Source of the DNA: an uncultured Nitrosospira sp.
Lineage (GTDB): Bacteria; Nitrospirota; Nitrospiria; Nitrospirales; Nitrospiraceae
Length of the DNA stretch: 38,965 bases
Direction of reading: 5' to 3'
NCBI GenBank assembly: GCA_900696515.1
Contig: CAADGK010000109.1
Span: forward strand, 1 to 38,965
A program made the position numbers and the translations under genes. Shown here piece after piece: positions 26,128 to 34,540 of this stretch. The notes below the pieces were generated by a model. That model was not told where the DNA came from. It did no database searches and saw only the letters and a list, made by a program, of their open reading frames with translations. How positions within the stretch are numbered: the first letter of the stretch is position 1; each line of letters opens with the position of its first letter.

Positions 26128-27672
26128 ATGCCATCTCACTACGACATTATTATCATCGGCACCGGTCCAGGCGGGGGGACGTTGGCCTATAAGCTCGCGC
26201 CGTCGGGGAAGAAGATTCTTCTGCTCGAACGGGGAGGCTATCTACTGCGTGAGAAGGACAATTGGAACAGCAAGACCGTTTTCATCGAGAACCGCTATAA
26301 GGCTAAAGAAACCTGGAAGGACAAAAACGGAAATACGTTTCACCCCGGCATTCACTACAACGTGGGTGGCAATTCAAAAGTCTACGGCGCGGCGCTGCTG
26401 CGGATGAGAGCACAGGATTTCGGCGAGGTGAAGCACCACGGCGGCATCTCGCCGGAATGGCCGATCTCCTACGATGACCTCGAACCCTATTACACCCAGG
26501 CCGAACACCTGTACCACGTGCATGGCAACCGTGGCGAAGATCCGACTGAACCGAAAGCCAGCGCGCCCTACAAGTATCCGGCTCTCTCACACGAGCCCCG
26601 TATTCAAGAACTGCACGATGATTGGCTCAAGTGTGGTCACAGGCCCTTTCATCTGCCGGTCGGCGTCATGCTGAATGAGCAGCAGCCGGAAAAGGGTGCT
26701 TGTATTCGCTGCAATACCTGCGATGGTTTTCCCTGCTTGTTGAACGCGAAGGCCGACTCGCAAGTCGTCTGCGTTGATCCAGCGCTACAGTACCCCAATG
26801 TGTCATTAGTCACTGGTGCATTGGTCACTCGGCTAGAAACGAGTACATCAGGGCGGGAAGTTACGAGCGTCGTCGTGGAGCGCAACGGGCAAACAGAAAC
26901 GTATCAGGCCGATATAGTTGTGGTCTCTTGCGGCGCGATCAACTCGGCAGCATTGCTATTGAAATCGGTGAACGACACACATCCTAATGGCCTTTCGAAT
27001 TCCTCCGGCATGGTCGGCCGGCACTATATGTGTCACAATAATTCAGCCATGCTTGCGATTTCGAAGCGGCCGAATCCGACCGTCTTCCAAAAGACCATTG
27101 GCTTGAACGACTTCTATTACGCCTCCGCCAATTGGGACTACCCGATGGGCCACATCTCGATGATCGGGAAGCAGGACTTCGAAATGCTGAAGCTCGGGGC
27201 CCCGCCTTTTGCGCCGGGGCTGGCCCTCGATGTCGCTGCGAAACATTCGCTCGATTTCTGGATGACTTCGGAAGATCTGCCAGACCCAAACAACCGCGTG
27301 CTTGTTGGGAAGGATGGGAGCATCACGCTGGCCTATACGGAGAACAATCTAGAAGCCCATCAGCGACTCGCAGCCACGCTCAAGGGCATGCTCAATCACC
27401 TGGGCTGCGAAGATCATTTGCTGCCGACGCATCTCTATTTTGGGAAGAAGATCCCCATTGCCGGCACAGCGCACCAGTGTGGGACCGTGCGCTTCGGCCG
27501 TGATCCCAAGACAAGCGTGTTGGACGTGAACTGCAAGGCCCACGATCTGGACAATCTCTACGTCGTCGATGCGAGCTTCTTCGTCTCTAGTTCGGCCGTG
27601 AATCCTTCGCTGACGATCATCGCGAACGCGCTACGAGTGGGAGACCATCTCCTGGAAAGGTTGCACACATGA
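26128..27672 (+). CDS. GMC-family flavin-dependent oxidoreductase
   Basis: The 514-residue protein begins with the FAD-binding motif DIIIIGTGPGGGTLAYKLAP and LLLERGG, and has the GMC substrate domain. Family active-site residues appear as H449 in GTAHQCGTVRFG and N492 in NPSLTIIANALR. Members oxidise alcohols or sugars (glucose, choline, gluconate, cholesterol) with FAD. A cysteine cluster, C192, C195, C198 and C203 in CIRCNTCDGFPC, could hold an iron-sulfur cluster or form disulfides. There is no classical signal peptide, so the location is uncertain. The stop overlaps the NDH-2 start (ATGA), implying coupled translation and perhaps a shared path of electrons to the quinone pool. The promoter predicts a leaderless mRNA. 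Confidence 0.92.
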   Translation: MPSHYDIIIIGTGPGGGTLAYKLAPSGKKILLLERGGYLLREKDNWNSKTVFIENRYKAKETWKDKNGNTFHPGIHYNVGGNSKVYGAALLRMRAQDFGEVKHHGGISPEWPISYDDLEPYYTQAEHLYHVHGNRGEDPTEPKASAPYKYPALSHEPRIQELHDDWLKCGHRPFHLPVGVMLNEQQPEKGACIRCNTCDGFPCLLNAKADSQVVCVDPALQYPNVSLVTGALVTRLETSTSGREVTSVVVERNGQTETYQADIVVVSCGAINSAALLLKSVNDTHPNGLSNSSGMVGRHYMCHNNSAMLAISKRPNPTVFQKTIGLNDFYYASANWDYPMGHISMIGKQDFEMLKLGAPPFAPGLALDVAAKHSLDFWMTSEDLPDPNNRVLVGKDGSITLAYTENNLEAHQRLAATLKGMLNHLGCEDHLLPTHLYFGKKIPIAGTAHQCGTVRFGRDPKTSVLDVNCKAHDLDNLYVVDASFFVSSSAVNPSLTIIANALRVGDHLLERLHT

Positions 27673-29060
27673 TCCCTCGAATGAATGAAGGCGATCACGG
27701 ACGGTCTTGTCAGCTGGCCCACGGACGGAAACACGTCGTCATCCTGGGCGGAGGCTTCGGCGGAGTGTATGCGGCGATCGAGTTTGAAAAAACGCTGGCT
27801 CGGGATTCGGACGTATGTGTCACACTCGTGAACCGCGAGAATTTCTTTCTCTTCACCCCGATGCTGCACGAAGTTGCCTCCGGTGACTTGGATATGACCA
27901 ACATCGTCAGCCCGATTCGCAAGCTCTTGCGTCGAGTCGAGTTCTTTCACGGTGAAGTGGAGGCGATTGACTTGGTGCAGCAGCAGATTCATGTGATTCA
28001 TGGAGATACTCGGCACGGACATACTCTTCCGTACGATCATCTCGTGCTGGCTTTTGGTTCGACCACGAATTTCTTCGGTCTTCCCGGTCTTCGTGAACGA
28101 TCCCTCACGATGAAGACCCTCGGCGATGCGATCTTTCTTCGCAATCGCATGATCGCCCATCTGGAAGAAGCCAACTTTGAATGTGCCGCTCCGGAACGGG
28201 AGATGCTCCTGACCTTCGTCGTCGCAGGTGGCGGATTCGCCGGGGTCGAAACGATTGCCGGGATGAATGATTTTCTTCGGCAGGCGCTTCCTTTCTATCC
28301 GCATTTGCGTCCCGATATGTTGCGTCTGGTGCTCGTACACTCCGGCCCTGAAATTCTTCCCGAGCTTGGTCAACAATTGGGCCGATACGCAAACGAGAAA
28401 TTAACGGAGCGTGGAGTGGAAATCAGAACCAACGTCAAGGTCGTCGAGATGTCGGATCAATCCATCCGTTTGAGCGACGGAACCAACATCACGAGCACCA
28501 CGCTGGTGTGGACGGCGGGGACTGCGCCCAATCCATTACTCGCAACGCTGCCCTGCAAGACCAAAGGGGGACGTCTGCTTGTGAATGAGTTACTGGAGGT
28601 GCCGGATTGGCCAGGTGTGTGGGCTTTGGGCGATTGCGCACTGATTCCAGATCAACTGACGGGCGGGTACCATCCACCTACGGGACAACATGCCATGCGT
28701 CAGGCTGCGGTCGTGGCCCACAATGTCATGGGGGCCTTTCGCGGGAGGGTGCAGCAACCCTTTCGATTCAAGACCATCGGCCTGCTCGCCGCGATTGGCC
28801 GACGCACGGGGGTGGCCAGAATCATGGGCTTCAATTTCTCAGGAGTGATTGCCTGGTCTTTATGGCGGGGCGTGTATCTGAGCAAATTACCTCGTATTGA
28901 AAAGAAAATCCGCGTGGTGCTCGAATGGCTCCTCGACGTGATTTTCGAAAAAGATCTGGTTCAATTCCAGACCATCCGTGGCCATGTCCAGACCTCGAAC
29001 CCAGTCGCTCAAGTGGCTAATGGGCTGACCGTAGAGCCAGTGATCTCGAACGGAGTCTAG
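27669..29060 (+). CDS. NDH-2-type NAD(P)/FAD-dependent dehydrogenase
   Basis: The 463-residue protein starts four bases inside the GMC gene end. Its FAD motif is HVVILGGGFGGVYAA (about 22-36), followed by NRENFFLFTPMLHEVASGDL, the characteristic NDH-2 segment. The second nucleotide fold is VVAGGGFAGVETIAG and the late FAD motif is WALGDCALIPD. The C-terminal region IMGFNFSGVIAWSLWRGVYL and the basic helix after it would attach it to the inner membrane. NDH-2 enzymes pass electrons from NAD(P)H to quinone without pumping. Its coupling to a GMC oxidoreductase gene, rather than to respiratory genes, suggests work with that enzyme. It is a diverged paralogue of the protein at 10509-11849. Confidence 0.93.
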   Translation: MIPRMNEGDHGRSCQLAHGRKHVVILGGGFGGVYAAIEFEKTLARDSDVCVTLVNRENFFLFTPMLHEVASGDLDMTNIVSPIRKLLRRVEFFHGEVEAIDLVQQQIHVIHGDTRHGHTLPYDHLVLAFGSTTNFFGLPGLRERSLTMKTLGDAIFLRNRMIAHLEEANFECAAPEREMLLTFVVAGGGFAGVETIAGMNDFLRQALPFYPHLRPDMLRLVLVHSGPEILPELGQQLGRYANEKLTERGVEIRTNVKVVEMSDQSIRLSDGTNITSTTLVWTAGTAPNPLLATLPCKTKGGRLLVNELLEVPDWPGVWALGDCALIPDQLTGGYHPPTGQHAMRQAAVVAHNVMGAFRGRVQQPFRFKTIGLLAAIGRRTGVARIMGFNFSGVIAWSLWRGVYLSKLPRIEKKIRVVLEWLLDVIFEKDLVQFQTIRGHVQTSNPVAQVANGLTVEPVISNGV

Positions 29061-29063
29061 TCT

Positions 29064-30101
29064 ATGTGGTTCAGGAGCTGGCTCATTCGAACGGTTCTGA
29101 TCCTTGCCGTGTTGACGTGTTTGCCCATGATGCAGGTTCTCGCTGGCGAGAGCCATTCAACATCGGTGGCAGCTGTTGGTTCGATTGGCTTTACTGTCTC
29201 GGAGATGGATCGGTCCGTCGCGTTCTATTCCGATGTGCTGACCTTCAAGGTCATCAGCGATGTAGAAGTGGATGGGCCGGAATACGACCAGCTCTACGGC
29301 CTCTTCGGTGTCCGGGTGCGAATCGTCCGAATGCAGCTCGGCGAGCAGCAGATCGAACTGACTCAGTTCATCTCGCCTCCGGATCTGAGGCCGCTTCCTG
29401 TGCCCTCGTACAGCAACGACCTCTGGTTTCAGCACTTCGCCATTGTTGTGCGTGACATGGATGCAGCTTGGGCACAGTTGCGCAAACATCATGTCAGGCA
29501 GATTTCGCCAAGACCGCAGACAATCCCACTCTCGAACCAGGCCGCTGCTGGCATCAAGGCGATCAAGTTCCGCGATCCAGATGGGCACAATCTCGAACTG
29601 CTCTGGTTTCCGGAAGGGAAAGGCAACCCAGTCTGGAAGAAACCGACCACCGACCTCTTTCTGGGAATCGACCATACGGCTATCACGGTACGAAGTACTG
29701 AGAATAGCCTCAAGTTCTATCGCGATCTCCTCAGCCTGACGGTCGCAGGCGATACTTTGAACATAGGCACGGAACAGGAACATCTCGATAGTCTCCCCGG
29801 CGCTCGCGTGCTGGTGACCGGTTTGACCGCGACGATGGGCCCACCGGGTATAGAGTTCTTGGAGTATGAACGGCCGAATGCCGGCCGACCATTTCCAACC
29901 GATTCGCATCCGACTGACCTCTGGCACTGGCAAACGACCGTCGTGGTATCTGATGCGGATGCTGCCGCAGTAGGACTGCGCAGGGTGGGACAACTCGTCT
30001 CGTCCAATGTCGTCACAATGCCGGACGGAGCTTTAGGGTACAGGGTCGGAGTGCTCATCCGAGACCCCGATGGGCATGTGATTCGACTTGTGTCTCCATG
30101 A
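29064..30101 (+). CDS. Secreted VOC-family (glyoxalase-like) protein with two VOC modules
   Basis: The start is three bases after the NDH-2 stop, so this is the third gene of the operon. The 345-residue product has an N-terminal signal peptide (about 1-27, LAVLTCLPMMQVLAG). Two vicinal-oxygen-chelate units follow: about 38-190 (IGFTVSEMDRSVAFYSDVL, QHFAIVVRDMDAAW, KFRDPDGHNLELLWFP) and about 203-345 (LGIDHTAITVRSTENSLKFY, WHWQTTVVVSDADAAAVGL, IRDPDGHVIRLV). His and Glu residues at metal positions are present in the first unit. The fold covers glyoxalases, ring-cleaving dioxygenases and antibiotic-binding proteins; which chemistry applies is not clear. An export signal on a VOC protein is uncommon. 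Confidence 0.88.
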   Translation: MWFRSWLIRTVLILAVLTCLPMMQVLAGESHSTSVAAVGSIGFTVSEMDRSVAFYSDVLTFKVISDVEVDGPEYDQLYGLFGVRVRIVRMQLGEQQIELTQFISPPDLRPLPVPSYSNDLWFQHFAIVVRDMDAAWAQLRKHHVRQISPRPQTIPLSNQAAAGIKAIKFRDPDGHNLELLWFPEGKGNPVWKKPTTDLFLGIDHTAITVRSTENSLKFYRDLLSLTVAGDTLNIGTEQEHLDSLPGARVLVTGLTATMGPPGIEFLEYERPNAGRPFPTDSHPTDLWHWQTTVVVSDADAAAVGLRRVGQLVSSNVVTMPDGALGYRVGVLIRDPDGHVIRLVSP

Positions 30102-30288
30102 CTGCTACCTCGATCGCTGAGATAGGGCTGCCGCGAACGATGCCAATATGGGCGGGGCTTGGGTTCGGGCAATTCCTTCGTTTGGTTTTCCATTAGTTGC
30201 AGCGCTTGCCTGTCTGGTGCTACTCTCCTTCCCGCCAATTTTCTCCTCTCCCATGTCCTATCCTTGGCCTGGCTGACTGAGGGATGAC

Positions 30289-32664
30289 GTGACGGTGCCC
30301 AACGATCCACAACGGCTGGAAGCCCGCTACAAGGCAGACGAGTTTCTCCGTTCACTTCTTGAGGGTACGGTCGCCTCCACGGGGTCAGACTTTCTACGGG
30401 AATTGGTCCGGCATGTCGCAGGGGCGCTCGGAATCCGCTATGCGTTCGTGGGGTACCTGTTGCCCGAGTCCCGCATCCGCACCCTCGCCTTTTGGAAGGG
30501 CGACGGGTACATGGATCAGGTCGAATACAGTCTCGACGGTACACCCTGCACAAAAGTCATCGAGGGCGAAACGTGCCACTACGCCCAAGACGTTCAAAAG
30601 CTCTTTCCTCGCGACCAAGACCTTGTGGATTTGGGTGTCTCCAGCTATCTCGCCGTCCCGCTCAAAGATTCCAAACACAAGGTCCTGGGCCATCTGGTTG
30701 CGATGGATGTGAAGCCCATGATTCTGACGCCAGACGAGATCGAGGTATTCAAACTGTTCGGCGAACGGGCTGGGGTAGAGCTCTACCGCCAGGTCATCGA
30801 GACCTCGCTTCGAGAACGGGAAGAAATGTTGCGGGTGCTGGCCGAGGGAACGGCAGCTCAAGCAGGAGCCGACTTTTTCCCCTCACTGGTCAAAAACCTG
30901 GCGAAAGCTCTCGGTGTCGAGTATGCGTTCGTGTCGGAGTTTTGTCCAGACCGAACAAAGGTGCGTACGTTGGCGTTTTGGGCAAGCGATCAGCTGAAAG
31001 ACAATTTCGAGTATGCGATCGCGCATACTCCTTGCGAAAAGGTTCTGGCCGGAGAAATCTATCATTGTGCGGACAAGGTGGCAGAACGGTTTCCACTCCA
31101 CAAAGATGATCTTGAAGGCCTTGGCGTGCAAAGTTATTTGGCCATTCCGGTGGCGAGTGCAGGCGGAGAGGTTCTCGGGCATCTGGCCGTCATGGACCGC
31201 AGGCCGATGGAGCTTGAACAGCTTGATCTCTCTGTCTTCAAAGTATTCGGTGCGCGGGCCGGTGCTGAATTGGAACGGTTACGCATGGAGACTGTGCTGA
31301 AGGAGAATGAGGAGCGGCTGCGCGACCTTTTTGACGAAGCGCCGATTGCCTACGTGTACGAGGGGTTAGATTCTAAGCTCCTTCGTGTCAATCGAACGGC
31401 CATGAAGTCACTGGGGATCACCCCTGACCAGGTGGACGGGCTGTATGGCAGAGATTTTGTGCCGAAGACGCCAGAGGCTCAACGTCGCCTCAAGGATGCC
31501 TTCGATTCGATCGGCAAAGGCATTGATACCAGCGGTGTCGTGCTGGAACTTCGCCGGAAGGACAACGGAAAGCCCCTCTGGATGAAATGGTGGTCACGCC
31601 CCGATCCCAGCGGTACCTATACCCGCACGATGTTCCTCGATATTACAGAACAGGTGCTGGCGGAGCAGGAGAATGCCAGGCTCCAAGCCCAGAATGTGTA
31701 TTTGCAGGAAGAAATCAAACTCACGCACAATTTTGAAGAGTTGATCGGCTCGTCCTCGTCCCTCAAGAAGGTCTTGAAGAACGCCGAACGGGTCGCACCC
31801 ACTGATTCAACTGTCTTGATCACAGGCGAAACCGGTACCGGCAAGGAACTGATTGCCCGGGCCATCCATAACTTGAGTCCACGGAAAGGGAGGCCCCTGG
31901 TCAAGGTCAACTGTGCCGCGATTCCAGCTGGATTGATTGAAAGCGAGTTGTTCGGCCATGAGAAAGGTGCGTTCACTGGTGCGTTGACAAGAAAGATGGG
32001 GCGTTTTGAACTGGCTGACAAGGGGACGATCTTTTTGGACGAGATCGGCGAGCTTCCATTGGATTTGCAATCAAAACTATTGCGTGTCTTGCAGGAGGGC
32101 GAATTCGAACGGGTCGGCGGAACGCAGACCTTCAAGGTGAACGTGCGGGTCATCGCGGCCACGAATCGTAATTTGGAACAATTGTCCAAGACCGGTGGGT
32201 ACCGGCCGGATCTGTATTACCGTCTCAATGTATTCCCGATCCACTTGCCAGGGCTGCGTGACCGTGATGGGGACATTCCTCTGCTGGCTCAGTATTTTGT
32301 CCGCAAGTTCGCCACCAATCTCGGCAAGAAAATCGACCGAATTCCGGAGCGGATGATCACGGCGCTCCAACGATATTCGTGGCCTGGCAATATCCGTGAG
32401 CTGGAGCATGTGATCGAACGTGCTGTAATTCTCAGCGAAGGACCTGAGCTCGAGCCGATTGACTGGCTTTCCCCGTCCGACAACAAGACGGGTATGGCGA
32501 AGACCATGACACTCGAAGAAATGGAACGGCAGCATATCACCGACATATTGGAACAGACCAACTGGCGCGTCAGCGGAGACAAGGGCGCTGCCAAGATTCT
32601 TGGTCTCAACCCGACGACGCTTGAAGCGCGCATGAAGAAACTCGGCATCAGCCGACCGAACTGA
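30289..32664 (+). CDS. Sigma54-dependent transcription activator with two GAF domains and a PAS domain
   Basis: The 791-residue protein is an FhlA-like enhancer-binding protein. Order: GAF 1 (about 15-165), GAF 2 (about 178-335), both with the same core ([18 protein letters not shown] and [18 protein letters not shown], the SYLA(V/I)P strand), PAS (about 345-465), AAA+ domain (about 485-720), Fis-type HTH (about 745-790, [20 protein letters not shown]). The AAA+ part has Walker A GETGTGKE (513-520), the sigma54-contacting GAFTGA loop (560-565), Walker [11 protein letters not shown] and an arginine-finger region. Each GAF core contains paired cysteines (CTKV...CHYA), which could sense redox or bind a ligand. 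Translation starts at GTG after GAGGG. A sigma54 promoter and a palindrome upstream of the STAS-sigma genes are likely targets. Confidence 0.93.
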   Translation: MTVPNDPQRLEARYKADEFLRSLLEGTVASTGSDFLRELVRHVAGALGIRYAFVGYLLPESRIRTLAFWKGDGYMDQVEYSLDGTPCTKVIEGETCHYAQDVQKLFPRDQDLVDLGVSSYLAVPLKDSKHKVLGHLVAMDVKPMILTPDEIEVFKLFGERAGVELYRQVIETSLREREEMLRVLAEGTAAQAGADFFPSLVKNLAKALGVEYAFVSEFCPDRTKVRTLAFWASDQLKDNFEYAIAHTPCEKVLAGEIYHCADKVAERFPLHKDDLEGLGVQSYLAIPVASAGGEVLGHLAVMDRRPMELEQLDLSVFKVFGARAGAELERLRMETVLKENEERLRDLFDEAPIAYVYEGLDSKLLRVNRTAMKSLGITPDQVDGLYGRDFVPKTPEAQRRLKDAFDSIGKGIDTSGVVLELRRKDNGKPLWMKWWSRPDPSGTYTRTMFLDITEQVLAEQENARLQAQNVYLQEEIKLTHNFEELIGSSSSLKKVLKNAERVAPTDSTVLITGETGTGKELIARAIHNLSPRKGRPLVKVNCAAIPAGLIESELFGHEKGAFTGALTRKMGRFELADKGTIFLDEIGELPLDLQSKLLRVLQEGEFERVGGTQTFKVNVRVIAATNRNLEQLSKTGGYRPDLYYRLNVFPIHLPGLRDRDGDIPLLAQYFVRKFATNLGKKIDRIPERMITALQRYSWPGNIRELEHVIERAVILSEGPELEPIDWLSPSDNKTGMAKTMTLEEMERQHITDILEQTNWRVSGDKGAAKILGLNPTTLEARMKKLGISRPN

Positions 32665-32669
32665 ACCAC

Positions 32670-34010
32670 ATGACTCCTCGACTCCTCGCCTGTATGTGGT
32701 CCTGCGTTAGTCTCCTGTTTACATTGAGTGACCTTTTACCTGCACATGCCCAAGTCCAGTGTTGGGCGCCACGCCAGTATGAAGACATCGCCACTGACAA
32801 GCGGTGGGCAAGGCACCTCAAGGTCATGGAAGCAGCCGAAGCCATCGTGCAACAGTCAACCGATTTCATGAGTCCCCCGGTTCCCGTTCGCATGCGCACC
32901 ACGATGTCTGCCGGTCCTCTTGAGCTCTGGAATTCGCGACTGTTCGTACGGGCGTACCCGAAACAGACGTCGGTCGGCATCAGACTGTGGGAAGGGGAGT
33001 GCGGAATCATCCCACAAGCGGACCGTGTGGCTGGATCAGATGGCGAAGTTGCGGTGTTCTTCAACTATGTGCACGAACAAATGTTTCTGGATACGTTTGG
33101 CAAGTTCGAACGGACCGGCACCGTGGCGGGGTATCCAGAATACGGTGGCTGGGTCCTGTTAACTAAGAATGGCCGAGTGCCTTGGATTCCGCAGACGCTT
33201 GGAGACCAGCTTGATCGGATCGGCGTCGAACGCGAGAAGGCGGTGAAGGAGTGGGAGGAGACGAAGAGGTCTCGCAGCAAGGTGCCAGATCAGGCCACCG
33301 TCGATCGTACAGCGGCGCTCTTGAGAAAGACTGATCCGGCTGGTGCGGAGAAGTATGTCCATTCCATGAAGCAGCTGGCGAAGGATGTCGAAGCCGATCA
33401 AGCAAAAGATGGAGCACGGGACACCTACTTTACCACGCGCCTGAGTGATTACCGGGCGTATCGGGAATCGTTCACTACCGAGCAACTGGCCATGCCGGCT
33501 GTCTTAGTTGATCAGGACGGCTCTGGCCGCAAGGCACTGGATGCCCAGATCAAGAAGTTACAGGAACTGGGTGCCGAGGATAAACGGCGTGTGGAGGAGA
33601 CCCTCCGCCGGTCCCGTCTATTGGAACGTGAGGCGCAGGCAGCTGCGAAGACGGGCATCAAGGCCGAGGCCGACCGGTTGCGGGCTGAGGCCATCGACCT
33701 CTCGCGTGAGGCCAAGCAGATTCGTAAGGACCACACAGAGCGCGCCGCGCTGAAGTGCGAGGCTTTGCGCGGCGACTATGAACTGAACAATCTCAAGCCG
33801 GGCTCAGCGGAACAAGCCTTCGCGTTCAAGATCGATCCGATGTTTCCCGATCATCATCAGCCTGACACAATACACGTGATCGCCGTTCTGATTGTGACGT
33901 TGACCGATAAGGATATCCGTCACCGGCCAGAACATGCCGCACGCAAGGCTTGGCTCGACCGAGTCAAAGCGTCGATGGATTACGCTGCGCTTGCCGCGCT
34001 TCTTGACTAA
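32670..34010 (+). CDS. Secreted coiled-coil protein of unknown function
   Basis: The gene starts five bases after the activator stop, so it is probably co-transcribed with it. The 446-residue product has a signal peptide (about 1-27, ending LLPAHA). The N-terminal domain (about 28-180) includes RMRTTMSAGPLELWNSRLFV, two cysteines (CWAPRQY and GECGIIP) and FNYVHEQMFLDTFGKF. From about 185 to 370 is a long, charged, helical stretch (EREKAVKEWEETKRSRSKV; RRVEETLRRSRLLEREAQAA), very likely coiled coil. The last 70 residues form a short domain with PMFPDHHQPDTIHVIAVLIV. No family is recognised. It may be a periplasmic partner of the sensor system, but nothing shows this directly. Confidence 0.75.
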   Translation: MTPRLLACMWSCVSLLFTLSDLLPAHAQVQCWAPRQYEDIATDKRWARHLKVMEAAEAIVQQSTDFMSPPVPVRMRTTMSAGPLELWNSRLFVRAYPKQTSVGIRLWEGECGIIPQADRVAGSDGEVAVFFNYVHEQMFLDTFGKFERTGTVAGYPEYGGWVLLTKNGRVPWIPQTLGDQLDRIGVEREKAVKEWEETKRSRSKVPDQATVDRTAALLRKTDPAGAEKYVHSMKQLAKDVEADQAKDGARDTYFTTRLSDYRAYRESFTTEQLAMPAVLVDQDGSGRKALDAQIKKLQELGAEDKRRVEETLRRSRLLEREAQAAAKTGIKAEADRLRAEAIDLSREAKQIRKDHTERAALKCEALRGDYELNNLKPGSAEQAFAFKIDPMFPDHHQPDTIHVIAVLIVTLTDKDIRHRPEHAARKAWLDRVKASMDYAALAALLD

Positions 34011-34088
34011 CAGCTCCCAGGTCTCGTCTTTCATCTAAGCTTCTTGTCCCACTCCACAGTCGCGATTCCCAAGAATTTTCCCCAACTA

Positions 34089-34105
34089 ATTGGGACGGTC
34101 CCAAT
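34089..34105. promoter_or_regulatory. Perfect palindrome, candidate enhancer site for the sigma54 activator
   Basis: ATTGGGAC-G-GTCCCAAT is a perfect 17-base dyad. It lies 107 bases before the -24 element of the sigma54 promoter at 34213, the usual distance for an enhancer-binding protein. The Fis-type HTH protein encoded just upstream is the best candidate to bind it. Binding is inferred. Confidence 0.6.
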
Positions 34106-34212
34106 ATTTTAGGAATCATCCCCGCTCTCCAGTCCTGACTCCTCGTGCAGGTTTGGTTAAACATCCAAAAGAGATCAATAACTTACATTGCATCCGCTTG
34201 CTCATTGCTCCC

Positions 34213-34228
34213 TGGCACTGTGGTTGCT
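34213..34228 (+). promoter_or_regulatory. Sigma54 (-24/-12) promoter of the STAS-ECF sigma operon
   Basis: TGGCAC (34213-34218), five bases, TTGCT (34224-34228). The invariant GG and GC are exactly ten bases apart, and the preceding base is C, so the match to the YTGGCAC-N5-TTGCW consensus is complete. Transcription should start near 34239, about 30 bases before the STAS ATG. It is the only such site I found in intergenic DNA here. Confidence 0.8.
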
Positions 34229-34270
34229 CAATAGGTTTGTCATCACGTTGAGATAGGAGGAGAGGCGGCG

Positions 34271-34540
34271 ATGCTGAAGATCACAAAAATACAGGAAAGC
34301 GCCCGCGACGTTTTACTCAAGTTGGAGGGCAAGGTCACGGAGCAATGGGCAGCGCTGCTCGATGGAGAGTGCCGAGCCTATCTCCGGCAGCAGAAATCGG
34401 TGTTCTTGGATTGTTCCCACGTCGACTACATCGACGGTCGCGGAGTCGAAGTCCTGAACGCATTCCCTCATACACATGTCACCCTTATGAGCGCTCCAGC
34501 CCTGATGACGGAGCTGCTCCAGATTGGAGGCCGGTCATGA
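34271..34540 (+). CDS. STAS-domain protein
   Basis: The 89-residue protein is a single STAS domain: RDVLLKLEGKVTEQWAALLD, then VFLDCSHVDYIDGRGVEVLN and a final helix. This fold is used by anti-anti-sigma factors such as SpoIIAA. In those the segment reads D-S-x-G with a phosphorylated Ser; here it reads D-G-R-G, so the regulatory Ser is absent and control by phosphorylation seems unlikely. AGGAGG lies upstream of the ATG. Its stop overlaps the ECF sigma start (ATGA), so the two proteins are made together, suggesting a joint function with the sigma factor or its anti-sigma. Confidence 0.85.
   Translation: MLKITKIQESARDVLLKLEGKVTEQWAALLDGECRAYLRQQKSVFLDCSHVDYIDGRGVEVLNAFPHTHVTLMSAPALMTELLQIGGRS

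Noticed and set aside
27558-28376. 272-codon minus-strand ORF across the GMC/NDH-2 junction
   Set aside because: Lies opposite two genes with intact FAD motifs and has no supported start.
29717-30553. 278-codon minus-strand ORF over the VOC and activator genes
   Set aside because: Arg/Pro/Ser-rich low-complexity translation typical of antisense frames.
34180-34195. CTTACA on the plus strand before the STAS gene as a minus-strand regulon site
   Set aside because: No GTCG at the matching spacing and no minus-strand gene to serve.
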